A DNA stretch of 64,000 nt from the NCBI GenBank assembly GCA_000272025.2, contig AKCV02000014.1, positions 19,465 through 83,464 of the forward strand, given 5' to 3'. The notes below the pieces were generated by a model. The model was given only the letters and a program-made list of their open reading frames with translations. It did no database searches and had not been told where the DNA came from. Numbering within the stretch: the first letter of the stretch is position 1; every line of letters begins with the position of its first letter. Of this stretch, positions 33,956-43,135 are shown piece by piece. Position numbers and translations under genes: made by a program. This DNA comes from Imbroritus primus (GTDB lineage Bacteria; Pseudomonadota; Gammaproteobacteria; Burkholderiales; Burkholderiaceae).

Positions 33956-35583
33956 CTGCCGCCCAACCCGCCCGCCTGTTCACCATTCCGCGGCTACTCC
34001 TGATCGTTGTGCTGGTCCTGTCCGTTGCCTTGCTGGCCCAGCCGCAATGGCTTGGGACACCCACGGCGCGCAGCGCTGTCGCCGGACTCATCACGCTGCT
34101 CTGGCTAGCCTTTGCCGGCACGACATGGCTGCGTCACCGGCGCGCACAACGCGCGCTGGAAGCCGCGATGCGCGGTGAAGCCGGCGCCACCATCGTGGCC
34201 TACGCCAGCCAGACCGGCCAAGCCGAGCGCTATGCCGAGCAGACGGCCGAGGCGCTGCGCGCAGCCGGTACATCCGTGCGCCTGCTGCCGCTCTCGCATC
34301 TCGATGCCGAGACGCTCGCGCAGACGCCCCGCGCGCTCTTCATCGCCAGCACGACCGGCGAAGGCGACGCGCCGGACAACGCCAGCGGCTTCGTCCGTCA
34401 CCTGATGGCGAGCAGCGCGCCGCTACCGTATCTCGCGCATCTCGACTACGGCGTGCTCGCCCTGGGCGACCGCAGCTACAGCGACTACTGCGGGTTCGGC
34501 CATGCACTTGACCGCTGGCTGCGCCACCAACATGCACAGCCATTGTTCGACATCATCGAAGTCGACAACGGCGATACCGGCGCACTGCGCCACTGGCAGC
34601 ACCAGCTCGGCGTGCTCACCGGGCAAGCGTCGATGCAGGACTGGAGTACGCCTCACTATGCGCGCTGGCAACTGGCCGGGCGAACCTTGCTGAATGCCGG
34701 GAGCCCGGGTGCGCCAGCGTTTCATATCGTACTCAAGCCGCTGGACGGTACGCTCGACTGGCAGGCGGGCGATATCGCTGAGATCGGCCCGTGCAACGCG
34801 CCACATGCCGTAACAGAGACATTGCTGGCGCTCGGCGCGGACGGCGACGCAACGGTGACGGCAGATGGCCAGACCTTGCGCCTTGCCGACCTGCTGGCAC
34901 GCTGCCAACTCCCAGCAGCAGATACATGCACGACACTTCGCGCCATCCCGGCACAGGCACTGGCGGAACAACTTGCCCGGCTGCCGCACCGCGAATACTC
35001 GATTGCCTCGCTGCCCGCAGATGGGCGACTGGAGCTGCTGGTGCGCCGCATGGCCGATCCGGACGGCACGCCCGGCGTCGGTTCCGGCTGGCTGACGCAG
35101 CATGCGGCACCAGGGTCGGAAATCGCGCTGCGCATCCGCACCAATCGCAACTTCCATACGCCGCCGGACGACCGCCCCCTGATCCTGATCGGTAACGGCA
35201 CAGGGCTTGCCGGCCTGCGTGCGCACCTGAAGGCGCGCGCCTTGGCCGGGCACCATCGCAACTGGCTGTTGTTCGGCGAACGGACGGCGGCGCACGACCA
35301 GTTCTTCGCCGAAGAACTGCAGGCATGGCAGGCGCAGGGCGTCCTGCAGCGTGTCGACCTCGCCTTCTCCCGCGATACCGGCGGTCACCGCTACGTGCAG
35401 GACTGCGTGCAGGCCGCCGCCGCGGACTTGCGCGCCTGGGTCGCGGCAGGCGCCGCCATCTATGTCTGCGGCAACCTGCAGGGCATGGCCAGCGGCGTGG
35501 ACCACGCCCTGCACGACGCCCTGGGCACTGCAACCGTCGAGACGCTGGCGGATACCGGCCGTTACCGCCGCGACGTGTACTGA
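33952..35583 (+). CDS. Membrane-anchored flavodoxin/ferredoxin-NADP reductase (CysJ/CPR-like)
   Basis: This 543-residue protein begins with two hydrophobic helices (about 10-30 and 43-60). A flavodoxin domain follows (TIVAYASQTGQAERYAEQTA, ASTTGEGDAPDNASG, LGDRSYSDYCGFG), then an FAD domain with REYSIAS and a NADPH domain with LILIGNGTGLAGLR and IYVCGNLQGMA. The order FMN, FAD, NADPH matches sulfite-reductase flavoprotein and P450 reductase. It would bring electrons from cytosolic NADPH to the membrane, where the PepSY haem protein could pass them outward. It is coupled to apbE by an ATGA overlap. Confidence 0.87.
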   Translation: MTAAQPARLFTIPRLLLIVVLVLSVALLAQPQWLGTPTARSAVAGLITLLWLAFAGTTWLRHRRAQRALEAAMRGEAGATIVAYASQTGQAERYAEQTAEALRAAGTSVRLLPLSHLDAETLAQTPRALFIASTTGEGDAPDNASGFVRHLMASSAPLPYLAHLDYGVLALGDRSYSDYCGFGHALDRWLRHQHAQPLFDIIEVDNGDTGALRHWQHQLGVLTGQASMQDWSTPHYARWQLAGRTLLNAGSPGAPAFHIVLKPLDGTLDWQAGDIAEIGPCNAPHAVTETLLALGADGDATVTADGQTLRLADLLARCQLPAADTCTTLRAIPAQALAEQLARLPHREYSIASLPADGRLELLVRRMADPDGTPGVGSGWLTQHAAPGSEIALRIRTNRNFHTPPDDRPLILIGNGTGLAGLRAHLKARALAGHHRNWLLFGERTAAHDQFFAEELQAWQAQGVLQRVDLAFSRDTGGHRYVQDCVQAAAADLRAWVAAGAAIYVCGNLQGMASGVDHALHDALGTATVETLADTGRYRRDVY

Positions 35584-35780
35584 TCTGTTCACCGGCCGGA
35601 GGCTGGCGGCAAGTACGGATCACGCCCTACCAGTATGCGGCCGCCATTGCGGGGACCTTTGCGGACACGGACAAATCGGCCTGGCATGCGGCACCCCAGC
35701 CGGGCTATCGCCTCAGACGGCCTGCGTGTCAGGTGATGCGCCCACGCAACATTCCCCATTCGCCCTCTGAAATTTTATTA

Positions 35781-35827
35781 AATGCGAATGATTTCCATTT
35801 GCCTTAGTGTTTTCATTGGACTACGAT
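35781..35827 (+). promoter_or_regulatory. Fur box and promoter of the TonB-dependent receptor
   Basis: AATGCGAATGATTTCCATT (35781-35799) is a good Fur box of the NAT-repeat type. It abuts TTGCCT (35799-35804), which with a 17-bp spacer and TACGAT (35822-35827) makes a promoter. Iron-loaded Fur would block the -35. The rest of the 347-bp gap (35584-35780 and the roughly 100-bp leader) holds nothing else I recognise. Confidence 0.72.
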
Positions 35828-35930
35828 AGGGTCCGCGCGGAGCTGTGCGGCCACGGACGCTTAGCACGTCGCCGGCCGGGTGGACTGAGCCCCTGCCCTC
35901 CGCCGCCACAACCTAAAGGGAGTTTTTCTA

Positions 35931-38186
35931 GTGAACCGTAGTCACCACTCGTCGATGCGACTGAGTCCGCTGGCCGCCGCCCTGTGCGGCGCGCTGGCGG
36001 CCATGGCCGCGCATAGCGCCACTGCCCAAACCCCCCAGGCTGCCCCGGCCGCTTCCGCCAGCGCCGCGCCGGTGCAACTCGAAGCCGTTACCGTGCAAGG
36101 CACGCGCGACAGCTACAAGGTCGAGGACGCCACCTCGCCCAAGTTCACCGCGCCGCTGCTCGACACGCCGAAATCGGTCACCGTGATTCCTTCCGAAGTG
36201 ATTCGCCAGACCGGCGCCAGCACGCTGCAGGAAGCACTGCGCACCACGCCGGGCATCACCTTCGGCGCCGGCGAAGGCGGCAACCCGATCGGCGACCGGC
36301 CGTTCATTCGCGGCTTCGACTCGATGGCCGACATCTTCACCGACGGCGTGCGTGACGCCGGTTCGCAGACCCGCGAGTCGTTCAACATCGAACGCGTGGA
36401 AGTCATCAAGGGCCCCAGCTCCGCCTTCGGCGGCCGCGGCTCGGTCGGCGGCGCCATTAACCTGGTGACCAAGCAGCCGACCAAGGAAACCTTCGCCAGC
36501 GGCTCGGTGGCCCTCGGCACGGACAGCTACAAGCGCGCCACCGTGGACGGCAACTACCTCGTCAACGACAACGTGGCGTTCCGCATCAACGCCATGGCGC
36601 ATGACCAGAACATTCCGGGCCGCGATGCCGTGGACCTGAGCAAGTGGGGCATCGCGCCCTCGGTGACTTTCGGCCTGAACTCGCCGACGCGCGTCACGCT
36701 CAGTTACTACCACATGCAGTCCGACGGCATGCCGGACTACAGCATTCCCTACCGTAACAGCGGTGCAGCCCGCACCAAGGCCAATCCCGACGGCCCGGCA
36801 GATGTCAATCGCAACAATTTCTACGGCCTGAAGAACCGCGACTTTCAGAAGAACAACGTCGATATCGCCACGGCCCAGATCCAGCACGACTTCGGCAATG
36901 GCCTGATGCTGCGCAACACCACGCGCTATGGCCGTTCGACCAACGACTACATTGTCACCAACCCGGACGACAGCGCGGGCAACGTCCCGCGCGGCATGGT
37001 CTGGCGCAATACCAAGTCGCGCGACTCGGTGAACACCACGCTGGTCAACCAGACTGACGTGATGGCCGAGTTCAGCACTGGCGCGGTCAAGCATAACTTC
37101 GTCGCCGGCGTGGAGTTCTCGCGTGAGGAAACCGACAACGACCCGTACACCGTTGCCACCGGCAACCGCGATTGCCGCCTCGAGCCAGCGACCTCGTTCA
37201 ACTGCACAAGCCTGCTCAACCCGAATCCGAACGATCCGTGGGTTGGCAGCATCCGCAAGCTGGGCAACACCACGGCGGCCAAAACGACCACGCGCTCGGT
37301 CTACGCCTTCGACACCATGGAGTTCAACAAGCAGTGGTCGCTGAACCTCGGTGTCCGCTACGACAGCTACTCCACCTCGGTCAACACGCCTCGCTATGTG
37401 AACGCCTCGGGCGCCACCGTCGCCGCTACCTCACTGCATAACGACTCCAGCTTCTTCAACTACCAGGCCGGCGTGGTGTACAAGCCGTTGCCCAACGGCA
37501 GCGTGTACGTGAACTACGCAACCGCTTCGACACCCTCGGGCCAGACCGTGAGCGATGGCGCGGACAACCTCAGCGCCACCAACCAGGATCTCGATCCGGA
37601 ACGCAGCCGTGCGCTCGAACTGGGCACCAAGTGGGATCTGCTGGATGGCAAGCTGTCGCTGACCGGTGCAATCTTCCAGATCAAGAAGAGCAATGCGCGC
37701 GTGCAGGTGGATGCAAACACCTACGCCCTCGCCGGCAAGCAGGAAGTCAAAGGCTTTGAGATCGGCTTCGCAGGCCACATCACCGACAAGTGGGGCGTGT
37801 TCGGCGGCTATACCCGCCTGGACAGCAAGCTGAAGAACAACGGCACCTACGGTACCAACGCCAACAACGACGGCAACCGGTTCCCGAATACGCCGAAAGA
37901 TGCCTTCAGCCTGTGGACGACCTACCAGGTACTGCCTAAGCTGACGCTTGGCGCGGGTGCCTTCTATGTATCGAAAGTCTATGGCAACCCCGCGAACACG
38001 CTGTACATCCCGTCGTATACGCGTTTTGACGCCATGGCCGCATATACTGTCAACAAGAACCTGTCGCTGCAGCTGAATGTGCAGAACCTGACAGACAAGA
38101 CGTACTACACCAAGGCCTATGGCAACCATTACGCCGCGTTGGGTGAAGGCCGGTCAGCCATCGTGACGGCGAACTGGCGCTTCTGA
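35931..38186 (+). CDS. TonB-dependent siderophore receptor
   Basis: A GTG start behind AAAGGGAG gives 751 residues. The signal peptide ends AHSATAQ. The TonB-box region and plug follow: LEAVTVQGTRDSYKVEDATS, then TPKSVTVIPSEVIRQTGAST and VEVIKGPSSAFGGRGSVGGA, the catecholate-type receptor plug. The barrel ends with the strand GEGRSAIVTANWRF and its C-terminal Phe. One disulfide is likely between the CRLEPATSFNC cysteines in an outer loop. It is Fur-controlled, followed by a terminator and then piuC. Confidence 0.93.
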   Translation: MNRSHHSSMRLSPLAAALCGALAAMAAHSATAQTPQAAPAASASAAPVQLEAVTVQGTRDSYKVEDATSPKFTAPLLDTPKSVTVIPSEVIRQTGASTLQEALRTTPGITFGAGEGGNPIGDRPFIRGFDSMADIFTDGVRDAGSQTRESFNIERVEVIKGPSSAFGGRGSVGGAINLVTKQPTKETFASGSVALGTDSYKRATVDGNYLVNDNVAFRINAMAHDQNIPGRDAVDLSKWGIAPSVTFGLNSPTRVTLSYYHMQSDGMPDYSIPYRNSGAARTKANPDGPADVNRNNFYGLKNRDFQKNNVDIATAQIQHDFGNGLMLRNTTRYGRSTNDYIVTNPDDSAGNVPRGMVWRNTKSRDSVNTTLVNQTDVMAEFSTGAVKHNFVAGVEFSREETDNDPYTVATGNRDCRLEPATSFNCTSLLNPNPNDPWVGSIRKLGNTTAAKTTTRSVYAFDTMEFNKQWSLNLGVRYDSYSTSVNTPRYVNASGATVAATSLHNDSSFFNYQAGVVYKPLPNGSVYVNYATASTPSGQTVSDGADNLSATNQDLDPERSRALELGTKWDLLDGKLSLTGAIFQIKKSNARVQVDANTYALAGKQEVKGFEIGFAGHITDKWGVFGGYTRLDSKLKNNGTYGTNANNDGNRFPNTPKDAFSLWTTYQVLPKLTLGAGAFYVSKVYGNPANTLYIPSYTRFDAMAAYTVNKNLSLQLNVQNLTDKTYYTKAYGNHYAALGEGRSAIVTANWRF

Positions 38187-38255
38187 ACAGCGCTGGCACC
38201 TGTGATCTGCGGACGGCCTCCAGGCGGTTCGCAGGTCCGTTCCGTTGGCAGTTCG

Positions 38256-38284
38256 ACGCCTGTCCACACCCGGACAGGCGTTTT
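38256..38284 (+). terminator. Rho-independent terminator after the receptor
   Basis: ACGCCTGTCC (38256-38265), a six-base loop and GGACAGGCGT (38272-38281), with TTTT at 38281-38284, form a 10-bp stem with a short T-run 70 bp after the receptor stop. Some read-through into piuC is likely, since no separate piuC promoter is visible. Confidence 0.75.
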
Positions 38285-38316
38285 CATTGAATCACCGCGT
38301 TTCAGGAATCACCACG

Positions 38317-39000
38317 ATGTTGCTCCAGATACCCCAGGTACTGACCAAGGAACAGGTCGCGCAGTTTCGCCAGGCCATGGACCAGGCGGAATGGATCGAT
38401 GGCAACGCGACCTCGGGCGAACAATCGGCGCTGGCCAAGCGCAATATGCAGTTGCAGGAAGGCTCGCCGCTGGCGCGCCAGCTGGGCGACCTGATCCAGG
38501 ATGCACTCGGCGCCAATGCACTGTTCTTCTCCGCCGCACTGCCGCTCAAGGTCTATCCGCCGCTGTTCAACCGCTATGCGAGCGGCCAGACTTTTGGCGT
38601 GCATGTCGACAACGCCATCCGCCATCTGCGCGGCACCAATTTCCGTATACGCAGCGATCTCTCCGCCACGCTGTTCCTCGCCGAACCCGACGAATACGAC
38701 GGTGGCGAACTGATCATCGAGGACACCTACGGCACGCAGAGCATCAAGCTGCCGGCCGGCCACATGGTGCTCTACCCGGCCACCAGCCTGCACCGCGTCA
38801 CGCCGGTAACGCGCGGCGCACGCGTGGCATCGTTCTTCTGGATCCAGAGCATGGTGCGGGACGGTGAAGCGCGCACGCTGCTGTTCCAGCTCGACCAGTC
38901 GATCCAGGCGCTGGTCATGGAGCACGGCCACGGCCATGCGCAGGTGATCGCGCTGACCGGCATCTATCACAACCTCATGCGCCGCTGGGCGGAGTCCTGA
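38317..39000 (+). CDS. piuC: Fe(II)/2-oxoglutarate dioxygenase, PKHD-type (PiuC)
   Basis: This 227-residue protein has iron ligands in [10 protein letters not shown] (His96, Asp98) and [11 protein letters not shown] (His159), with Arg166 in place to bind 2-oxoglutarate. [20 protein letters not shown] at the N terminus is typical of PiuC/YbiX. Such genes accompany siderophore receptors (PiuA); their substrate is not settled. The ATG at 38317 was chosen for its match to family length. It follows the TonB receptor on the same strand. Confidence 0.92.
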   Translation: MLLQIPQVLTKEQVAQFRQAMDQAEWIDGNATSGEQSALAKRNMQLQEGSPLARQLGDLIQDALGANALFFSAALPLKVYPPLFNRYASGQTFGVHVDNAIRHLRGTNFRIRSDLSATLFLAEPDEYDGGELIIEDTYGTQSIKLPAGHMVLYPATSLHRVTPVTRGARVASFFWIQSMVRDGEARTLLFQLDQSIQALVMEHGHGHAQVIALTGIYHNLMRRWAES

Positions 39001-39084
39001 AACGGCTCGCCACGGAAAGAAACCCGGTGCCTGCTGCCGACCGGCAGCACTGCCCCGAAAGAGGAACATGGCCAGAGGGCCATG

Positions 39085-39110
39085 AAAAATGCCCGGTCAT
39101 GCCGGGCATT
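39085..39110 (-). terminator. Terminator between piuC and uppP
   Basis: AATGCCCGG (39088-39096), five bases and CCGGGCATT (39102-39110) form a perfect 9-bp stem. On the minus strand it runs into five T residues (complement of 39085-39089), so it terminates uppP. The plus-strand side has only a short T pair, so termination of piuC is less certain. Confidence 0.75.
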
Positions 39111-39142
39111 GTCATGTCAGGACGTGGTGCCCTGTCGCCTGC

Positions 39143-40024
39143 TCAACCGTGCCACTCGATCACGCCCGTATAGGCCGTGATCAGCACGATCAGACCGAAG
39201 ACGATGCGGTACCACGCAAATGGACGGAAGTCGTGCGAGGCGACAAAACGCAGCAACCAACGCACGCAGAAAAAGGCGGAGATGAAGGCCGCCACGAAAC
39301 CGATGCCAAACGTGCCGAGATCCGTCAGGGACAGCACCGAGCGCGCCTTGACCAGCTCATAGACGGTCGCGCCGAAGATCACCGGAATCGCCAGGAAGAA
39401 CGAGAACTCCGTGGCCACCTTGCGCGACAGGCCAAACAGCATGCCGCCGATGATGGTCGCACCCGAGCGCGACGTACCGGGAATCAGCGCCGCGCACTGC
39501 GCCAGCCCGACCTTGAGCGCATCGCTCCAGCGTAGATCGTCGATCGACTCGATGCGCGGGGCCGCCGCCTTCGCGGCTTCCAGCAGTGCATTGCCGCGCG
39601 GATCGCGCGTCGTGCCACGCCGGCTTTCGAGATGCTCGGCCCACAGGATCACCAGGCCGCCGACGATGAAGGCCGAGGCCACGACGATCGGGTTGAACAG
39701 CGTGTGCTTGATGAAACTGCCGAGCAGCAGTGCCAGCGTGATGGCAGGCAAAGTGGCGACGATCACATTGATGGCGAAGCGCTGCGACAGGCGCTCGGAG
39801 GCCAGGCCGCGCACCACGTGCAGGATGCGTTCGCGGTATTCCCAGCACACCGCCAGGATCGCGCCGAACTGGATCACCACTTCGAAGATGTGGCCCTGGT
39901 TGTCGTTGAAATCGAGCAGGTCGGCCGCGAGGATCAGGTGACCTGTACTCGAGATGGGCAAGAATTCGGTGAGACCCTCGACAATGCCGAGGATGATGGC
40001 CTTGAAGGCAAGCGCAATGTCCAT
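39143..40024 (-). CDS. uppP: Undecaprenyl-diphosphatase (UppP/BacA)
   Basis: This 293-residue membrane enzyme dephosphorylates undecaprenyl diphosphate to recycle the lipid carrier for peptidoglycan and polysaccharide synthesis. The signature [20 protein letters not shown] (residues 13-32) holds the catalytic Glu and Ser. [15 protein letters not shown] (about 180) is the second conserved motif with its Arg. About eight membrane helices span the chain. It is a single gene closed by a good terminator. Bacitracin resistance is the classic overexpression phenotype. Confidence 0.96.
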   Translation of the reverse strand: MDIALAFKAIILGIVEGLTEFLPISSTGHLILAADLLDFNDNQGHIFEVVIQFGAILAVCWEYRERILHVVRGLASERLSQRFAINVIVATLPAITLALLLGSFIKHTLFNPIVVASAFIVGGLVILWAEHLESRRGTTRDPRGNALLEAAKAAAPRIESIDDLRWSDALKVGLAQCAALIPGTSRSGATIIGGMLFGLSRKVATEFSFFLAIPVIFGATVYELVKARSVLSLTDLGTFGIGFVAAFISAFFCVRWLLRFVASHDFRPFAWYRIVFGLIVLITAYTGVIEWHG

Positions 40025-40131
40025 GCGGAAGCGGAAGAGTATTGTTGTTCGTCAAAAAACGGCTCAGCGCCGCATCCGGATGACAGCATGGCGGAGATCC
40101 GGCTCGGGCGGGTGAATCTGGCCGGCCGGAT

Positions 40132-40713
40132 TCAGCGCGGCGTCACTTGCACCGAGATGCCATCTGGCAAAACAGTGATTGTACCGGGCTCGAAGTCGCG
40201 CCCCTTGAAACGCAGCTGTTCCGGCTTGAAGGTGTAGAGCGGATAGTCATGCAACAGATCCTGCGCCAGCAGCGTCCCGATGGCATTCAGCTGGCGCGTG
40301 TACTGGGCCGGCACATCGGCCAGTTCGAAGCGTTCTAGCGTCGGTCGGTCAAGCAGCAACGCGCGCTGCGCCGTCTCGTAGCGCAGGCCGCTGTTCAGCG
40401 CCAGGACGCCATTGAAGGTCTGCCCGGCCGCTAGCGGATTGTTGACCGCGGCATTCGCCTCGACCGTCACGCGGTTGCGTTCCGCATCGAAACGCAGGCG
40501 CGGATCGGTCAGGCGCACATCCACCAGTGCGAGGTAGCGAGTCTGATACGGAAACTTGCGTGCCAGTGCGGCCTCGAGTTCCTTGCGCGAGAAGGTGTAC
40601 TCGTTGGTCCAGAGGTTGTAGCCCGCGCACGCTGTCATGCTGGCGAGCAGGGCCGCACCTCCGGCACCGGCAAGAATGAAGCGGCGGCGCTTGCCGTCAG
40701 CGGAAAGATCCAT
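40132..40713 (-). CDS. DUF1439 lipoprotein (YceB-like)
   Basis: This 193-residue protein has a twin-Arg-containing signal (KRRRFILAGAGGAALLASMTAC) with a lipobox-like MTAC. The DUF1439 domain has YTFSRKELEAALARKFPYQT and ALNSGLRYETAQRALLLDRP, then a C-terminal stretch ending PDGISVQVTPR. It resembles lipid-binding SMP/TULIP-type folds in pattern only; the function is unknown. It lies 107 bp downstream of the uppP start on the same strand, so it is probably transcribed separately. Confidence 0.8.
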   Translation of the reverse strand: MDLSADGKRRRFILAGAGGAALLASMTACAGYNLWTNEYTFSRKELEAALARKFPYQTRYLALVDVRLTDPRLRFDAERNRVTVEANAAVNNPLAAGQTFNGVLALNSGLRYETAQRALLLDRPTLERFELADVPAQYTRQLNAIGTLLAQDLLHDYPLYTFKPEQLRFKGRDFEPGTITVLPDGISVQVTPR

Positions 40714-40781
40714 GCGTGGTGATGTCCGGGTGAGCGTGGTGGTTGGACTGGCGACGGGCGGGAGCGTTCAAAACACCGGTT

Positions 40782-41039
40782 TCACCCGGGTGCAGTCTGC
40801 GCTTCCAGCGCTGCCAGCCACACAATCGCATCGTCGCGCTTCGCCCCGCACATATCCGCCGAAGGCTGCAGCCCACCACAGAACGCCGGCCGCTCAGGGC
40901 GACCGAAGATACGGCAGCGGAAGTCCACGGTCAACTGCACGCACGGCACGCCCGCCGGCTTGCCATGCGGCATGCCAGGGACCGGGCTGGTAATGGACGG
41001 AGCGATGCAGCAGGCTCCGCAGTTATCGCGGCAGTTCAT
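40782..41039 (-). CDS. YkgJ-family cysteine cluster protein
   Basis: This 85-residue protein reads [20 protein letters not shown] and then [35 protein letters not shown] and MCGAKRD. The eight cysteines in CxxxCGACC and later pairs fit the YkgJ zinc- or iron-chelating cluster. An ATG eleven codons upstream is possible, but the family usually begins at MNCR. Neither start has a clear ribosome-binding site. Its function is unknown. Confidence 0.8.
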   Translation of the reverse strand: MNCRDNCGACCIAPSITSPVPGMPHGKPAGVPCVQLTVDFRCRIFGRPERPAFCGGLQPSADMCGAKRDDAIVWLAALEAQTAPG

Positions 41040-41145
41040 GAAAGCAAAGATACGAGACGGGTCAAACCCCACATGAATTGCACACCACCCCGCCTGCTAT
41101 ATGAGGCGACCCCGCGTGCCGGACGCAACGCCGACGCGCGACGCA

Positions 41146-42390
41146 CTATTCGTACCGCAACGCCTGGATCGGCAGTAGCTGCGAGGCCTTGCGGGCCGGG
41201 TAGAAGCCGAAGAATACACCAATGGCCCCGGCAAACCCGACTGCCAGCACGATGGAGGCGGTGGACAGCTGCGTGGGCCAGCCGGCCAGTGCAGCAACAG
41301 CCCAGGCACCGAGTCCGCCGACGACGATGCCGAGGAAGCCGCCGATCAGCGACAGCGTCACCGCTTCGATCAGGAACTGCGTGAGGATGTCGTGGGCGCG
41401 CGCGCCGACAGCCATGCGCAGCCCGATCTCGCGCGTGCGCTCGGTTACGCTGACCAGCATGATGTTCATGATGCCGATGCCGCCGACCAGCAACGACACC
41501 GAGGCCACGGCCGCCAGCAGCAGGGTCATGACGCGGCTCGATTCTTCCTGCGTCTGCAGGATCTCGGTCATGTTGCGTACGGTGAAGTCGTCCGCCGCCC
41601 CCGCCTGCAGGCGGTGCCGCTGGCGCAGCAGCGCACGGATGTCTTCTTCGGCCTGGTCCATGTCGAAGCCGTCGCGCACCTTGACGTTGATGTTGCCCAC
41701 GCGCTTGAGGCGACCCTGCGAACTGCCGAAGATGCGGTTGCGGCCCGTGGAGAGCGGCACGAAGGCGATGTCGTCCTGGTCCTGGCCGAACATGCTCTGA
41801 CCCTTGCGGTCGAGGATACCGATCACCGTCATCGGTACCTTGTTGATGCGCACCACCTGGTCGATCGGATCGGCGTCGCCGAACAGCTGGCGCGCCGTGG
41901 ACTGACCGAGGATCACCACCTTTCCGGCGCCGCTGATCTCGCTATCCTCGAACATGCGGCCCGCAATCACCGGCCATTCGCGTGCTTCGAAATAGTCGTT
42001 CCACACGCCCTGCATCTGCACGGCCCAGTTGTTGTTGCCAAACACGATCTGCCCGCTGCCGCGCAGCGAGGGCGCGGCAGCGCGGATTGAGGGGATCTCG
42101 CGCGTCAGCGCCAGGGCGTCGTCTTCGGTCAATGTCTGCGCCTGACCGGTGCCCAGCCGCACGCCGCTGGTCGTGGTCGAACCTGGAATGATGATCATCA
42201 GGTTCGAGCCGAGGCTCGCGATCTGCTGCTGCACGCGCGCCTGCGCGCCGCCGCCGACGGCAATCATGGTGATTACCGCGCCCACACCGATAATGATGCC
42301 GAGCATGGTCAGCGCGGAACGCAGCTTGTTGATGCGCAAGGCGCGCAGCGCGATGCGGATCGAGGTCTGGAGGGTCGCGACGAGGGTCAT
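41146..42390 (-). CDS. MacB-type ABC transporter permease
   Basis: This 414-residue protein has the MacB topology: helix 1 in RINKLRSALTMLGIIIGVGAVITMIAVGGG, a large periplasmic MacB_PCD domain (about 45-270), then three helices including LLLAAVASVSLLVGGIGIMNIMLVSVTERTREIGLR-like sequence and a closing PARKASQLLPIQALRYE. The ATPase is encoded as a separate protein just upstream with an ATGA overlap, as in split MacB systems. With the adaptor gene it forms a three-part exporter for peptides, macrolides or lipoproteins. The substrate is unknown. Confidence 0.9.
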   Translation of the reverse strand: MTLVATLQTSIRIALRALRINKLRSALTMLGIIIGVGAVITMIAVGGGAQARVQQQIASLGSNLMIIIPGSTTTSGVRLGTGQAQTLTEDDALALTREIPSIRAAAPSLRGSGQIVFGNNNWAVQMQGVWNDYFEAREWPVIAGRMFEDSEISGAGKVVILGQSTARQLFGDADPIDQVVRINKVPMTVIGILDRKGQSMFGQDQDDIAFVPLSTGRNRIFGSSQGRLKRVGNINVKVRDGFDMDQAEEDIRALLRQRHRLQAGAADDFTVRNMTEILQTQEESSRVMTLLLAAVASVSLLVGGIGIMNIMLVSVTERTREIGLRMAVGARAHDILTQFLIEAVTLSLIGGFLGIVVGGLGAWAVAALAGWPTQLSTASIVLAVGFAGAIGVFFGFYPARKASQLLPIQALRYE

Positions 42391-43127
42391 GCAGGCACCT
42401 CCGCAGGCGGCTCCGACGGTGTACCCACACGCGCCACTTCCGGCGTCTGCCGGCGGTCCTCGATGACATGACCGTCGCGGAACATCACCACGCGTCCGGC
42501 ATAGGCGGCGATGTCAGGCTCGTGCGTAACGAGCACCACGGTCATGCCTTCGGTGTTGAGTTGCTGCAAGAGCGCCATCACTTCGATGCTGGTATGCGAA
42601 TCGAGCGCGCCGGTCGGCTCGTCGGCCAGAATCAGGTTGGGGTTATTGACCAGCGCCCGGGCAATCGCCACGCGCTGCTGCTGCCCACCGGAAAGCTGGG
42701 CCGGATGGTGATCCATGCGCGTGCCGAGGCCGACCTGCTGCAGGCGGCGCGCCGCCCGCGCATGGCGCTCGGCGGCGCTGACATTGGCATACAGCAGCGG
42801 CAGCTCGACGTTCTCCAGCGCCGAGGTGCGCGGCAGCAGGTTGAACTGCTGGAACACAAAGCCGATACGCCGGTTGCGGATCGCGGCCAGCGCATCGCCT
42901 GACAGGCTCGACACTTCCTCGCCCGCCAGCATGTAGGTGCCGGAGGTGGGACGGTCGAGGCAGCCGAGCATGTTCATGAAGGTCGATTTGCCGGAACCGG
43001 ACGCGCCCATCACGGCCACGAACTCGCCTTCGTGCACGTCGAGCGAGACGCCGTCGAGCGCGCGCACCACGGTGCTGCCCATGGTGTATTCCTTGACCAG
43101 ATCGCGCGTATGAATGAGTGCGGTCAT
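42387..43127 (-). CDS. MacB-type ABC transporter ATP-binding protein
   Basis: This 246-residue ATPase has Walker [10 protein letters not shown]-loop [20 protein letters not shown], signature [15 protein letters not shown] and Walker [13 protein letters not shown]. The H-loop is LVTHEP. This is the LolD/MacB subgroup. It lies 8 bp after the adaptor gene and overlaps the permease gene, so all three are one operon. Confidence 0.93.
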   Translation of the reverse strand: MTALIHTRDLVKEYTMGSTVVRALDGVSLDVHEGEFVAVMGASGSGKSTFMNMLGCLDRPTSGTYMLAGEEVSSLSGDALAAIRNRRIGFVFQQFNLLPRTSALENVELPLLYANVSAAERHARAARRLQQVGLGTRMDHHPAQLSGGQQQRVAIARALVNNPNLILADEPTGALDSHTSIEVMALLQQLNTEGMTVVLVTHEPDIAAYAGRVVMFRDGHVIEDRRQTPEVARVGTPSEPPAEVPA

Positions 43128-43135
43128 GCCAGTCC

